From positions 2,170,001 to 2,234,000 of the forward strand of contig NZ_CP009241.1 of NCBI RefSeq assembly GCF_000758525.1: a stretch of 64,000 nucleotides of DNA, in the 5' to 3' direction. Below the pieces are notes generated by a model. That model was not told the origin of the DNA and made no database searches. It saw nothing but the letters and a program-made list of their open reading frames with translations. Source of the DNA: Paenibacillus sp. FSL H7-0357. GTDB lineage: Bacteria > Bacillota > Bacilli > Paenibacillales > Paenibacillaceae. The position numbers were made by a program, and so were the translations under genes. Positions 44,610 to 52,890 of the stretch are shown in pieces (position 1 is the first letter of the stretch; the number at the start of each line of letters is the position of its first letter).

Positions 44610-45698
44610 TTGAGCAAGAGAGCATACAATTTTAATGCAGGTCCGGCGGCGCTGCCGCTTGCAGTATTGGAACGCGCACAAGCGGAGTTTGTCGAATTCC
44701 GGGAAAGCGGAATGTCCATTATGGAGATGTCGCACCGTGGGGCGGTATACGAGTCCGTTCATAACGAAGCTCAGGAACGTCTGCTATCACTCCTTGGCAA
44801 TCCGCAGGGCTATAAGGTATTGTTCATCCAAGGCGGAGCAAGCACCCAGTTCGCCATGCTTCCGATGAACCTTGTCTCTGAGGGCCAAGTGGGCAGCTAT
44901 GTCATGACAGGAAGCTGGGCGGATAAAGCCCTCAAGGAAGCCAAATTGGTTGGTGGCGCCCATGTCGCCGCATCCTCAGAGGACAAGAAGTTTCTGGCGA
45001 TTCCAGAGCTTAGCAGCATCAAGGCAGCGGATAATGCAGCGTATCTGCATGTTACGTCGAATGAAACGATTGAAGGAACACAATATGCGGAGTTTCCGGA
45101 TTCCGGCTCTATCCCGCTGATTGCAGACATGTCCAGCGACATTCTGAGCCGTTCCTTTGACGTGAATAAATTCGGACTGATTTATGCCGGCGCACAAAAG
45201 AATCTCGGACCATCAGGCGTAACTGTAGTTATTGCCAAGGAAGAGCTGATCGCGAAGTCGCCTTCCAATATCCCGACGATTCTGCGTTACGATACGCATT
45301 ATAAGAACAACTCTCTCTACAATACGCCGCCATCCTTTTCTGTATATATGGTTAATGAAGTGTTAAAATGGATTGGGGAGCAGGGCGGGCTTGCAGGTAT
45401 CGAAGTCAAGAACCGCGACAAAGCCGGGCTGCTCTATAATCATATTGACGGCAGTGATGGTTTCTACCGCGGAGTTGCGGAACAAGGCAGCCGCTCCATC
45501 ATGAACGTTACATTCCGGATGCAGTCGGAAGAGCTTGAGAAGCAATTCGTCAAAGCCGCCGAACAAGAAGGTTTTGTTGGTCTTAAGGGCCACCGCAGTG
45601 TTGGAGGCTTACGTGCTTCCATTTATAACGCGGTTCCTTATGAGAGTGTTAAGGCGCTTACCGATTTCATGCAGCATTTCCGGCAAACTCAGGGCTAA
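44610..45698 (+). CDS. serC: Phosphoserine aminotransferase
   Basis: PLP enzyme of serine (and pyridoxine) synthesis. YNFNAGPAALPLAVLERAQ at the N-terminus, SGMSIMEMSHRG, FIQGGASTQFAMLPMNL and the PLP lysine in YAGAQKNLGPSGVTVV are all present. The likely start is TTG at 44610, preceded by AAAGGGTGG and matching the start of other SerC proteins (SKRAYNFNAGP). A GTG at 44598 lies inside that ribosome site. 362 residues. Confidence 0.94.
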   Translation: MSKRAYNFNAGPAALPLAVLERAQAEFVEFRESGMSIMEMSHRGAVYESVHNEAQERLLSLLGNPQGYKVLFIQGGASTQFAMLPMNLVSEGQVGSYVMTGSWADKALKEAKLVGGAHVAASSEDKKFLAIPELSSIKAADNAAYLHVTSNETIEGTQYAEFPDSGSIPLIADMSSDILSRSFDVNKFGLIYAGAQKNLGPSGVTVVIAKEELIAKSPSNIPTILRYDTHYKNNSLYNTPPSFSVYMVNEVLKWIGEQGGLAGIEVKNRDKAGLLYNHIDGSDGFYRGVAEQGSRSIMNVTFRMQSEELEKQFVKAAEQEGFVGLKGHRSVGGLRASIYNAVPYESVKALTDFMQHFRQTQG

Positions 45699-45714
45699 TG
45701 TATGAAAGCTTTTG

Positions 45715-45743
45715 AACCTTCCGCCTGCAGGCGGAAGGTTTTC
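45715..45743 (+). terminator. Terminator of serC
   Basis: AACCTTCCGCC-TGCA-GGCGGAAGGTT perfect palindrome followed by TTCTG. Confidence 0.8.
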
Positions 45744-45858
45744 TGCGTGGCACACCACGCGCCGTGTATGATCTATAAGCGCTGCCCTCACCTTAGAGGA
45801 TGTCCTTACTAACACATTATAGGGCTGTTAGAGCCTTCAGAGAGGAAGCATTCACACT

Positions 45859-46323
45859 ATGGCACTTCATATTGTGCTGGTAGAACCGGAAATTCCGGCG
45901 AATACCGGCAATATTGCCCGCACTTGCGCGGCAACAGGCACGCATCTTCATCTGGTCCGTCCCTTGGGCTTCCGTACAGACGACGCTACGCTGAAACGGG
46001 CAGGACTCGATTACTGGCACGCCGTAAATATCGAATATCATGATTCGTTTGGGGAAGTGCTGGAGAAGTATAAGGAAGGCCGGTTTTTCTATGCTACAAC
46101 CAAGGCCGAGAAGCGCTATACCGATTTTGCCTTTCAGGATGAGGATTTCTTCGTTTTCGGCAAGGAAACCAAGGGTCTGCCAGCCGATATTCTGGAAGCC
46201 GGGAAAGAAACGAGAATGCGCATGCCGATGAGCGAAGCTGTCAGATCGCTTAATTTGTCAAACTCGGCGGCCATTATTGTCTATGAAGCGCTGCGCCAGC
46301 TAGACTTTCCACAACTTTTCTAA
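45859..46323 (+). CDS. trmL: tRNA (cytidine/uridine-34-2'-O)-methyltransferase
   Basis: SPOUT-family enzyme (formerly CspR/YibK) that methylates the wobble ribose in certain tRNA-Leu. Signature LVEPEIPANTGNIARTCAATG at the N-terminus, and the knot region FVFGKETKGLP, RMPMSEAVRSLNLSNSAAIIVYEALRQ (split here). 154 residues, normal. GAGAGGAAG precedes the ATG. Confidence 0.94.
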   Translation: MALHIVLVEPEIPANTGNIARTCAATGTHLHLVRPLGFRTDDATLKRAGLDYWHAVNIEYHDSFGEVLEKYKEGRFFYATTKAEKRYTDFAFQDEDFFVFGKETKGLPADILEAGKETRMRMPMSEAVRSLNLSNSAAIIVYEALRQLDFPQLF

Positions 46324-46353
46324 AAACGGACATGAATTTTTATTTATTTCAGC

Positions 46354-46379
46354 AGGATTCGACAATTGATTAACGAAAT
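46354..46379 (+). promoter_or_regulatory. Sigma-H-like promoter of the AbrB-type gene
   Basis: AGGATT, 14-bp spacer, CGAAAT: one mismatch from the RWAGGAnnT-N14-HGAAT pattern. Tentative. Confidence 0.35.
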
Positions 46380-46447
46380 AGTTGAATAGTGCCGAAAAAA
46401 GTAGTAGTTACTAATTATTAGTTGAACAGGAGAGGTGTAAGTTAGAT

Positions 46448-46702
46448 ATGAAACCTGCTGGCGTTGTTCGGAAAGTAGATCAGCTGGGTAGAATTGTTCT
46501 GCCTAAGTCCCTGCGTAAAAGGTATCAAATGAATGAAGGTGACCCGGTAGAAATTCTGGTACAGGGCGACCATATCATTCTGGAGCGTTACCGCCCCAAA
46601 TGTGTATTCTGCGGATCAATTGAGGGTGTAAGTGAATATAAAGATCGTTATATTTGTGCTGAATGTCTTGGGGAAATGACTCAACTTTCAAGACACGCCT
46701 AG
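46448..46702 (+). CDS. AbrB-family transition-state regulator with Cys4 tail
   Basis: 84 residues. Residues 1-50 are the AbrB swapped-hairpin DNA-binding domain (GVVRKVDQLGRIVLPKSLRK, then DPVEILVQGDHIILERY). The C-terminal part differs from AbrB of B. subtilis: it holds CVFCG...YICAECLG, two CxxC pairs that could bind zinc. It probably represses stationary-phase genes; target and metal binding are inference. It ends at a bidirectional terminator. Confidence 0.88.
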   Translation: MKPAGVVRKVDQLGRIVLPKSLRKRYQMNEGDPVEILVQGDHIILERYRPKCVFCGSIEGVSEYKDRYICAECLGEMTQLSRHA

Positions 46703-46786
46703 AAATTACGCTTTCTCCTGCTGAAAGCAAGCAAATTTAATTGTACATAGTATGGCCGCAGCAGGGTGTCTGCCGCCTCTATTACT

Positions 46787-46825
46787 AAAAAAAAGCACCG
46801 CACAGATGTGCGGTGCTCTTTTTTT
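46787..46825. terminator. Bidirectional terminator
   Basis: GCACCGCAC-AGAT-GTGCGGTGC perfect stem flanked by eight A on the left and TCTTTTTTT on the right. It serves both the AbrB-type gene (plus) and the microprotein gene (minus). Confidence 0.92.
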
Positions 46826-46857
46826 GAAGCAGCGAATGCTTGGGTCCATCCAGGCTT

Positions 46858-46962
46858 TTATAAGCCCTTGGTCTTATCGTCGTTGTAGGAGGAGGTTAGA
46901 ATTCCGGTCAGGAACAGCAGAAATACCAGGGTTATGATCCAAAAGGTCAAGGAAAACGACAT
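46858..46962 (-). CDS. 34-residue single-pass membrane microprotein
   Basis: The peptide begins MSFSLTFWIITLVFLLFLTG, followed by ILTSSYNDDKTKGL: one membrane helix (about residues 5-22) and a short polar C-terminus. GGAGGTG lies 6 bases before the ATG; a promoter with perfect TATAAT lies 39 bp upstream and the bidirectional terminator 33 bp downstream. These signals make it a credible gene despite its size. No family was recognised. Confidence 0.7.
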   Translation of the reverse strand: MSFSLTFWIITLVFLLFLTGILTSSYNDDKTKGL

Positions 46963-47000
46963 GCTGGACACCTCCATAAGGATCTGTATTCGTTATCCTG

Positions 47001-47028
47001 ATTATAACCTGGTCTATATCAAAAACAA
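47001..47028 (-). promoter_or_regulatory. Promoter of the microprotein gene
   Basis: On the minus strand: TTGTTT (47028-47023), 16-bp spacer, TATAAT (47006-47001). Confidence 0.68.
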
Positions 47029-47067
47029 AAGAAAAATGTGAGATGCCGCATAGACAACTGGAAAAAG

Positions 47068-48135
47068 TTATTTGAAAAACAGGAAACTGGTTGGCACCTG
47101 GCGGAGATTCCCGTCCGATGGATTGTTAATAACCTTTCCTCTAAAGATCAGGGACGAAGATCCCCCGCCATCCAGATTGTAGGCATCGATCACACCCATG
47201 TTGTACAGCTTGTTCTGGATTTCCTCCAGTGTGGCACCGGAGTTGCCGTTTTCGTTGTAGCCGTCCGCCACGAGCACGAGAAGCTGATCATCCTTGTACT
47301 TGCCGATTATGGTGCGCGGGGCACGTTTGGGGCTCGTCTTCCACTTATCCGGGATCACCATCTTGGTGTTGTTCTTCAGCAGGACCGGGACAAAGGTGGC
47401 GCCGAACACCGGCTCCAACTGGTCGAGTTGTGTCCGGCTGAAGAATTTGCCGCCGATCAGCTGTCCTGATTTATTCAGGCCAACGAAGCTGAGATCCTTG
47501 TAACTCGGCTCGAATCCGTACAAATATTGGCCGCCTACAACGGTTGTGGACAAGGGATAACGTTTACCGCCCTTATCGGCAAATCCTCCGGCATTGATGC
47601 CGGCTGTTGCACCGTAACGGTTGACGGCGCGCATGGTAGTTTCAGCTCCGCCGGAGCCGTCTCCGGCCAGGCTCATTTTCATGGCCGAAGCATCCTTCAG
47701 CTTGATTTTTAGGGCATAGGCTTTATAGTTGCCGGGATTTAAGCGGTAAAGTTCGATGGTAATGCGATCGCTGTTCACAATATCGGCAGGAATTCCCAGC
47801 CTGGCTGAAATTCTCCGGTTATAGATTTGTTCCGGGCGGGATGCCTGGGTTTTGGCGGTATTAACAATGGCATTCATCGCGTTTGTTGTTTGTTTGTAGA
47901 GCTGTGCACTGGCACCTATTGAATCTATGGTATAGGAAGCAGAGGCCTCGGCCAGCTTCAAATCATTCTTCAAAGAGGTTGTTAATTCAAGCGGCCCCGG
48001 GGCTGCAGCGAACTGTTCTGTGTTCAGCTTCAGGTCAAGCGGCGGCTGATACCACCACAGACAGAGCAATAACCCGAAGAAGGGAGCAGTCAGCAGCATA
48101 AAGAACCGGTTGACTCGTTGGACAGGGGTTCTCAT
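47068..48135 (-). CDS. Membrane-anchored NAGPA-domain (phosphodiester glycosidase) protein
   Basis: 355 residues: an N-terminal membrane anchor (FFMLLTAPFFGLLLCLWWY), an Ala/Thr-rich helical region, and a phosphodiester-glycosidase domain from about 165. Recognisable blocks are GATAGINAGGFAD, RAPRTIIGKYKDDQLLVLVADGY, LYNMGVIDAYNLDGGGSSSL and a terminal RQVPTSFLF. Relatives act on wall or exopolysaccharide sugar phosphodiesters outside the cell. The start overlaps the end of the upstream coiled-coil gene (ATGA), so the two are made together. Confidence 0.85.
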   Translation of the reverse strand: MRTPVQRVNRFFMLLTAPFFGLLLCLWWYQPPLDLKLNTEQFAAAPGPLELTTSLKNDLKLAEASASYTIDSIGASAQLYKQTTNAMNAIVNTAKTQASRPEQIYNRRISARLGIPADIVNSDRITIELYRLNPGNYKAYALKIKLKDASAMKMSLAGDGSGGAETTMRAVNRYGATAGINAGGFADKGGKRYPLSTTVVGGQYLYGFEPSYKDLSFVGLNKSGQLIGGKFFSRTQLDQLEPVFGATFVPVLLKNNTKMVIPDKWKTSPKRAPRTIIGKYKDDQLLVLVADGYNENGNSGATLEEIQNKLYNMGVIDAYNLDGGGSSSLIFRGKVINNPSDGNLRQVPTSFLFFK

Positions 48136-48539
48136 TTCAGCAGATCCATCTCTTTCTTCAGGGCATCGAGTTGCTTGCGGACCTCGTTTAACTGGGTATA
48201 CAGCTTGTTGCTGTTGTCTGTCTTGCTGCTTGCATTGTCTTTGGTAAAGGTGAGCAGTTCATTAAAGCTCTGAACAGTGCTCTGCAATTCCTTCACCTCT
48301 TCAGAGAGAACGGCAATTCGCGATTCATAATCGGTCTTCAAAACGGTAAGCTGCTGCTGGCTTTGAGTGCCAAGTTCGCTCAGCACCTGCTGCTTTAGAT
48401 GGTTGGTATAGCTGTACACGGCATAGAAGCCGAGCCCGATCATCAAAATCCAGAACAGTAAAAACCATTTTACGGAAGGGCCGCTTCTCGCTGCAGTACG
48501 GCGCGAGTGTACCGGGGTCGATTCCGCTAGCGGTTGCAT
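48132..48539 (-). CDS. Single-pass membrane protein with extracellular coiled coil
   Basis: 135 residues: a polar, basic N-terminus (1-23), one membrane helix (WFLLFWILMIGLGFYAVYSY), then about 90 residues of heptad-patterned sequence rich in Leu, Gln, Lys and Glu (VLKTDYESRIAVLSEEVKEL, LNEVRKQLDALKKEMDLL). It could pair with the NAGPA protein, with which it shares a 4-base overlap. No family name recognised. Confidence 0.8.
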   Translation of the reverse strand: MQPLAESTPVHSRRTAARSGPSVKWFLLFWILMIGLGFYAVYSYTNHLKQQVLSELGTQSQQQLTVLKTDYESRIAVLSEEVKELQSTVQSFNELLTFTKDNASSKTDNSNKLYTQLNEVRKQLDALKKEMDLLK

Positions 48540-48636
48540 TACATCACCTCAGGCTGTTTTTTTTCAAGTCCCCATTCTATCAGACTTTTTGAGTTTTCGC
48601 AAAAGTGAAAGAGAGTCTGAAAACGTGAAAAAGTAA

Positions 48637-48666
48637 TTGCATCCTATTAAACTACTGCGATACAAT
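48637..48666 (+). promoter_or_regulatory. Promoter of the LuxR-type regulator gene
   Basis: TTGCAT (48637-48642), 18-bp spacer, TACAAT (48661-48666), giving a leader of about 150 nt. Confidence 0.6.
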
Positions 48667-48820
48667 TTCTATAGATTGGAATATCTGATGGGCGTATACA
48701 AGGTAAAAGAAGGAAGAAAGGATAAAAATGCAACCATCCTTGCATACGTAATAACCGTAAAACCCCGAGGCGTTTTTCACTCTGGGTAAATTATATAGAT
48801 AGCAGGAGGTCAGGGAGTTA

Positions 48821-49477
48821 ATGATGAAGGTGTGGCGGGGGATCATCGTGGGATGTCATCCCACAAGTATGCTTGGAACAAAACTGATTTTGGAGGAAGG
48901 GGGGGAGCTGGAAATTCTCGGGATGTATTCGACTTGGAACGAAGGCGTTTACAATGTGCGTGAAAGTCAGCCGGATCTGGTGCTGGCGGATTATCAGATG
49001 CCGGAAGGAAATGTGGAGAGCATTCTGCCGGAGATGAAGAGCAGTTCGCCAAATTCTCATTTCATCATCATGACGGAAGAAGAGGACAAGACTTTATTTC
49101 AGCCGCTGCTTGAGCTTGGGGCAAGCGGAATACTCTCCAAGGGAGCTTCTCCCCGCCAGTTGCTGCTGATGATCGACGGATTGCGGGAAGGTTTCCTCTC
49201 TATACCGTTTGACTGGATTGAAAAAGGATTTCGGCTGGCACCATCGTCACAGGGGCTGGATGGTGTCATGCAGCTGACCCAGACTGAGATGTTCATTATG
49301 GAGCGTATTGTGCAGGGAATCACTTATGATAAAATTGCCCTTGAAATAGAGGTGAGCCGGCGTTCCATTGACAATTATTTGCGCAAAATTTATGTGAAGC
49401 TTGAAGTGTCGACGAGAGCGCAGGCTATCGAGAAGTTTGCTCTTTTCTCAAGGCAGAACAAGCAAATCTACGCATAG
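48821..49477 (+). CDS. LuxR/NarL-type response regulator with atypical receiver
   Basis: 218 residues: receiver-like domain (1-125) then a LuxR helix-turn-helix (QTEMFIMERIVQGITYDKIA, then VSRRSIDNYLRKIYVKLEV). The phosphoacceptor position D57 (VLADYQMP), T85 and K107 (ILSKGAS) are kept. The N-terminal acidic pair that holds Mg2+ is replaced by G11-C12-H13. Phosphorylation may therefore be weak or absent. No kinase is adjacent. Somewhat similar to ComA/DegU regulators; target unknown. Confidence 0.85.
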   Translation: MMKVWRGIIVGCHPTSMLGTKLILEEGGELEILGMYSTWNEGVYNVRESQPDLVLADYQMPEGNVESILPEMKSSSPNSHFIIMTEEEDKTLFQPLLELGASGILSKGASPRQLLLMIDGLREGFLSIPFDWIEKGFRLAPSSQGLDGVMQLTQTEMFIMERIVQGITYDKIALEIEVSRRSIDNYLRKIYVKLEVSTRAQAIEKFALFSRQNKQIYA

Positions 49478-49543
49478 GATCACCCTAACGACATATTGCC
49501 GGCTGGGCTGGAATATTCTTGGTACCAGGGGAGGGGGGAACAT

Positions 49544-50761
49544 ATGAGATATGAGTTTTCTGCCCGCGCACATACCTTGCTGTCTTCACCGCTGTTGAGT
49601 ATCCGCACCAAGACGCGCCGGGGCACGTTGATTTCACTGGCGGAAGAGCTTCCGGCGGAAGAATTGTTCCCGTTGTCCTTGCTTGCCGAAACCGCGTCTA
49701 CAGTCATCTCCGCAGATGCCGGGGCACTGCAGTACGGTGATCCGGAAGGGTACGGTCCGCTGCGGGAGTGGCTTACCGGGGATTGGCTGAAAGCCAAAGG
49801 TGTGGCTGTTGCCGAGGGCGGAGTTCTTCTGACAACGGGAAGTCAACAAGCCATCGATTTGCTGTCCAGGGTATACATAGATCCCGGAGACCGGGTTCTT
49901 GTAGAGAATCCCACCTCACCAGGCATTCTGCAGGCGCTCCGTATGCAGGGTGCGGTGATTATTCCCGTGCAGGGAGACAGGGACGGCCTGCTGCCGGAGC
50001 ATCTGCGTGCCCAAATCCGGCAGCACCGGCCTAAGATGCTGTTTGCAACACCGAGCTTTACGAATCCAAGCGGTATTCTCTGGAGCCTGGCAAGACGCAA
50101 GGAGGTGCTGGAGCTGTGTACCGGCCATAACGTGCTGATTGTCGAAGACGATTCCTATGGTGATCTGCATTTTCAGCGTTATGGCCAGCATCCGTCCGTA
50201 AAATATCCGTCGCTTTATGCGCTGGAGAATGTAAGCGAGGGTGGACATGTGCTCTATATCGGTTCTTTCAGCAAAACGGTCGCGCCCGCTCTGCGGACGG
50301 GCTGGGCGGCAGGCAGCCGGGAGCTTATCGGCATGATGGCTGCCGCAAAGCAGATGGCCGACTGGCAGTCCAGCTCCCTAAATCAGCGGCTGCTGCATCA
50401 TCTGCTGGATGTCACCTCTTTTGATCTGCGCGAGCATATTGCCCTCTTGAACCGGGAATACAATACCCGCCTCAAGCTAATGGCTGAACTGCTGAAGCGT
50501 CCGGCCTGGAAGAGCAGCACCTATAGTCTGCCGGAAGGCGGCATGTTCCTGTGGGTATCGCTGCCGGCTGGGCTGGACGCTATGGCACTGCTTAAGGCCT
50601 CGCTGGTTAAAGGCGTAGCTTTCCTGCCCGGCCCGTTGTGTTGTGTCAGCGGCGGCGGCAACCGCATCCGCCTCAACTTCAGCCATCCCGGCCGGGATGA
50701 GCTGCTGCTGGGCATGAACCTGATGAGCGAGGCCGTGACGGAGTTTACGGCCCGGAGCTAA
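49544..50761 (+). CDS. PLP-dependent aminotransferase, class I/II (2-aminoadipate/LysN-like)
   Basis: 405 residues. Fold-type I features: LQYGDPEGYGPLREWL, LLTTGSQQAIDLLSRVYIDPGD, ENPTSPGILQALR, TPSFTNPSG, VEDDSYGDL and the PLP lysine in IGSFSKTVAPALRTGW. The sequence resembles the aminotransferase half of MocR regulators and stand-alone LysN-type enzymes, but has no GntR helix-turn-helix. The ATG at 49544 after GGGAGGGGGGAA is preferred to the upstream in-frame start. Substrate unknown. Confidence 0.86.
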   Translation: MRYEFSARAHTLLSSPLLSIRTKTRRGTLISLAEELPAEELFPLSLLAETASTVISADAGALQYGDPEGYGPLREWLTGDWLKAKGVAVAEGGVLLTTGSQQAIDLLSRVYIDPGDRVLVENPTSPGILQALRMQGAVIIPVQGDRDGLLPEHLRAQIRQHRPKMLFATPSFTNPSGILWSLARRKEVLELCTGHNVLIVEDDSYGDLHFQRYGQHPSVKYPSLYALENVSEGGHVLYIGSFSKTVAPALRTGWAAGSRELIGMMAAAKQMADWQSSSLNQRLLHHLLDVTSFDLREHIALLNREYNTRLKLMAELLKRPAWKSSTYSLPEGGMFLWVSLPAGLDAMALLKASLVKGVAFLPGPLCCVSGGGNRIRLNFSHPGRDELLLGMNLMSEAVTEFTARS

Positions 50762-51308
50762 GGGGAATAGGGTTATTGATGACAGCTGGGTTGATTGGTT
50801 AGAGTTTAGAAGTTAGAGGTTGTAGTTTGTGACATATGAGAGGCTATGAGTAGCGTCTGCTGTATTTAGTACAATAGATTCCCTGTTTTTGGCAGTCTGA
50901 TAGGATTCTGTTGCATTCTGTGCAGGAGAATTGGGCGAGAATGGGCTTTTTGGGTGAACATGGGGTCGTGATCTCTACCCTATGAGCGAATTACGCGATA
51001 ATTGCACTTTATACATCTAAAACTCCATATGGATGGGCGAATGAGGAGATAGCTGCACTTCGTACAACTAAATAGATGTCATTCGGGCAAAACGAAAGGA
51101 TTCGCCATTTTTAATTGCAGAGCATACAACTATATCTTTGAAACAACTATATTGCTCCCGAATAGCTGCACCAAATACACTTATCTGAACTCGGAGCAAG
51201 CAACCTAAACCAGAGTTCATCCGCAGCAAACAACAATCAAGAGGTTGGCGGGAGTCAGCGGCCGATAATCTTAATAATCAACGCGCTTACGTGTGGAAGG
51301 GCAGGAAG
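50762..51308. repeat. Gap with four degenerate 25-bp repeats
   Basis: This 547-bp gap holds no credible gene. Copies at about 50997, 51049, 51112 and 51160 share gataRtTGCACtt-like and aTACAactaaa blocks, spaced 48-63 bp. Spacing is irregular and copies diverge, so it is not a CRISPR. Confidence 0.6.
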
Positions 51309-51971
51309 ATGGAAATTAAAGCGGTGCTCTTCGATCTGGATGGAACGTTATTGGACCGCGAGTCCTCTCTGGTCTCTTTTGTCCGCGATCAGTATGAACG
51401 ATATCCACAATTTCATTCTGTTGCCAAAGAAAAATTTCTGCAGCGGTTTGTCGAGCTGGATCAGCACGGTTATGTCTGGAAAGATAAAGTGTATCAGCAG
51501 CTTCTTGAGGAGTTTTCTATCCGTGAGCTAAGCTGGGCAGAACTTTTGAATGATTATCTGCATGGTTTCCAAGGACATTGCATCGGATTTCCTAATATGA
51601 TGAGTATGCTTACAACCTTAAAGGCAAACGGAATCAAACTCGCGCTGGTATCCAACGGCTATGGACAATTCCAATATGATAATTTTCAAGCTCTGGGGAT
51701 CAGCCCTTTGTTTGATGAGGTGTTGATTTCAGAGTGGGAAGGTCTGCGCAAGCCGGATCCGGCGATTTTCCTTCGGGCATTGACTAAGCTAGGGGTTACG
51801 GCGGAGGAAACGCTGTTTGTCGGCGACCACCCGGACAATGATATCCGGGCGAGCCGTGCCGCAGGTCTCAGAGCAGCATGGAAACAAAGTACACAGTTTT
51901 CTACGGATGTAGAGGCGGATGTAATATTTGAAGATCTTAAGGAATTAGTTCAGTATGTAATAATTGATTAA
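51309..51971 (+). CDS. HAD-superfamily hydrolase (subfamily IA)
   Basis: 220 residues. Motif I is VLFDLDGTLLDRE with the nucleophile Asp, motif II LALVSNGYGQ, motif III Lys in LRKPDPAIF, motif IV FVGDHPDNDI. The alpha-helical cap lies between residues 15 and 85. Probably a phosphatase of a small metabolite; the substrate is not predictable from sequence. An upstream in-frame GTG is less well placed than the ATG at 51309. Confidence 0.9.
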   Translation: MEIKAVLFDLDGTLLDRESSLVSFVRDQYERYPQFHSVAKEKFLQRFVELDQHGYVWKDKVYQQLLEEFSIRELSWAELLNDYLHGFQGHCIGFPNMMSMLTTLKANGIKLALVSNGYGQFQYDNFQALGISPLFDEVLISEWEGLRKPDPAIFLRALTKLGVTAEETLFVGDHPDNDIRASRAAGLRAAWKQSTQFSTDVEADVIFEDLKELVQYVIID

Positions 51972-52019
51972 TAACAAATCGTTGGATATTGGCAGTGTGC
52001 AGGCTGGTATTGGTGAAAA

Positions 52020-52054
52020 AGGCAAGTCTTCCGGTATGGGGGGCTTGCTTTTTG
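52020..52054 (+). terminator. Terminator of the HAD gene
   Basis: GGCAAGTC/GGCTTGC stem followed by TTTTTG. Confidence 0.78.
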
Positions 52055-52173
52055 TTTATGCAAATACATGGCATTTCAGCGCAGCTTGCAGGGATGTTTC
52101 GAGTACAGGAGTCTAATGATTTGGAATGTATATATATGGATATAAGAAAGACCGAATGAAGAGGAGGGGCAAT

Positions 52174-52866
52174 GTGGAAAATGTACTGGAATGTGCGAAT
52201 CTGACGAAAATGTATGGAAAAAAGGCTGCTTTAAACGGACTGAATTTAACAGTTCCCAAGGGAAGTATAGTAGGGCTGTTGGGGCCGAACGGGGCGGGGA
52301 AAACGACGCTTATGAAGCTGATCGTGGCTTTGCTGCGGAATTATAAAGGGACGATTACAGTCGGTGGGCAACATCCCGGTGTGGAAACGAAAAAGATTGT
52401 ATCCTATCTGCCGGACAGAGAATTTCTGTATTCATGGATGAGTATTGAGGAGTGTATTGATTTTTATCATCACGCTTTTGCCGATTTTCAGCGGGACAAG
52501 GCCTGCGGAATGATAGAGATGCTCGGATTGAATCTTAAAGATAAGGTGAAGTCCCTGTCCAAAGGAATGCAGGAGCGTGTGAGCTTATCGCTTACGTTTG
52601 CACGCCGGGCCCAATTATTCGTACTTGATGAACCATTAGCGGCTGTCGATCCATCAACGCGTGATAAAATCATGCAGATTATCCTGGATAATTTTGACCC
52701 TGACAGCTCCATTCTGATCAGCACCCACCTGATTCGCGATGTCGAAAGCCTGTTTACGCATATAGCGATTGTGGACGAAGGAAGAGTGCAGCTGCAGGGG
52801 AGCGTGGAGGAATTGAAACGGGAGTATGGCCTGCCCATTGAAGATTTGTTTAAAAGCATCGTTTAA
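52174..52866 (+). CDS. ABC transporter ATP-binding protein
   Basis: 230 residues with Walker A GLLGPNGAGKTTL, Q-loop region, signature LSKGMQERVSLS and Walker B LFVLDEPLAAVDPS, then STHLIRDVE. The GTG at 52174 has GAGGAGGGG immediately upstream; upstream in-frame ATGs read through that site. It belongs to the YtrB/antibiotic-or-bacteriocin export type. The next gene, 24 bases on, is its permease. No GntR regulator precedes it, unlike ytr operons. Confidence 0.9.
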   Translation: MENVLECANLTKMYGKKAALNGLNLTVPKGSIVGLLGPNGAGKTTLMKLIVALLRNYKGTITVGGQHPGVETKKIVSYLPDREFLYSWMSIEECIDFYHHAFADFQRDKACGMIEMLGLNLKDKVKSLSKGMQERVSLSLTFARRAQLFVLDEPLAAVDPSTRDKIMQIILDNFDPDSSILISTHLIRDVESLFTHIAIVDEGRVQLQGSVEELKREYGLPIEDLFKSIV

Positions 52867-52890
52867 CCATTTGAGAAGGGGAGTAGTTAC

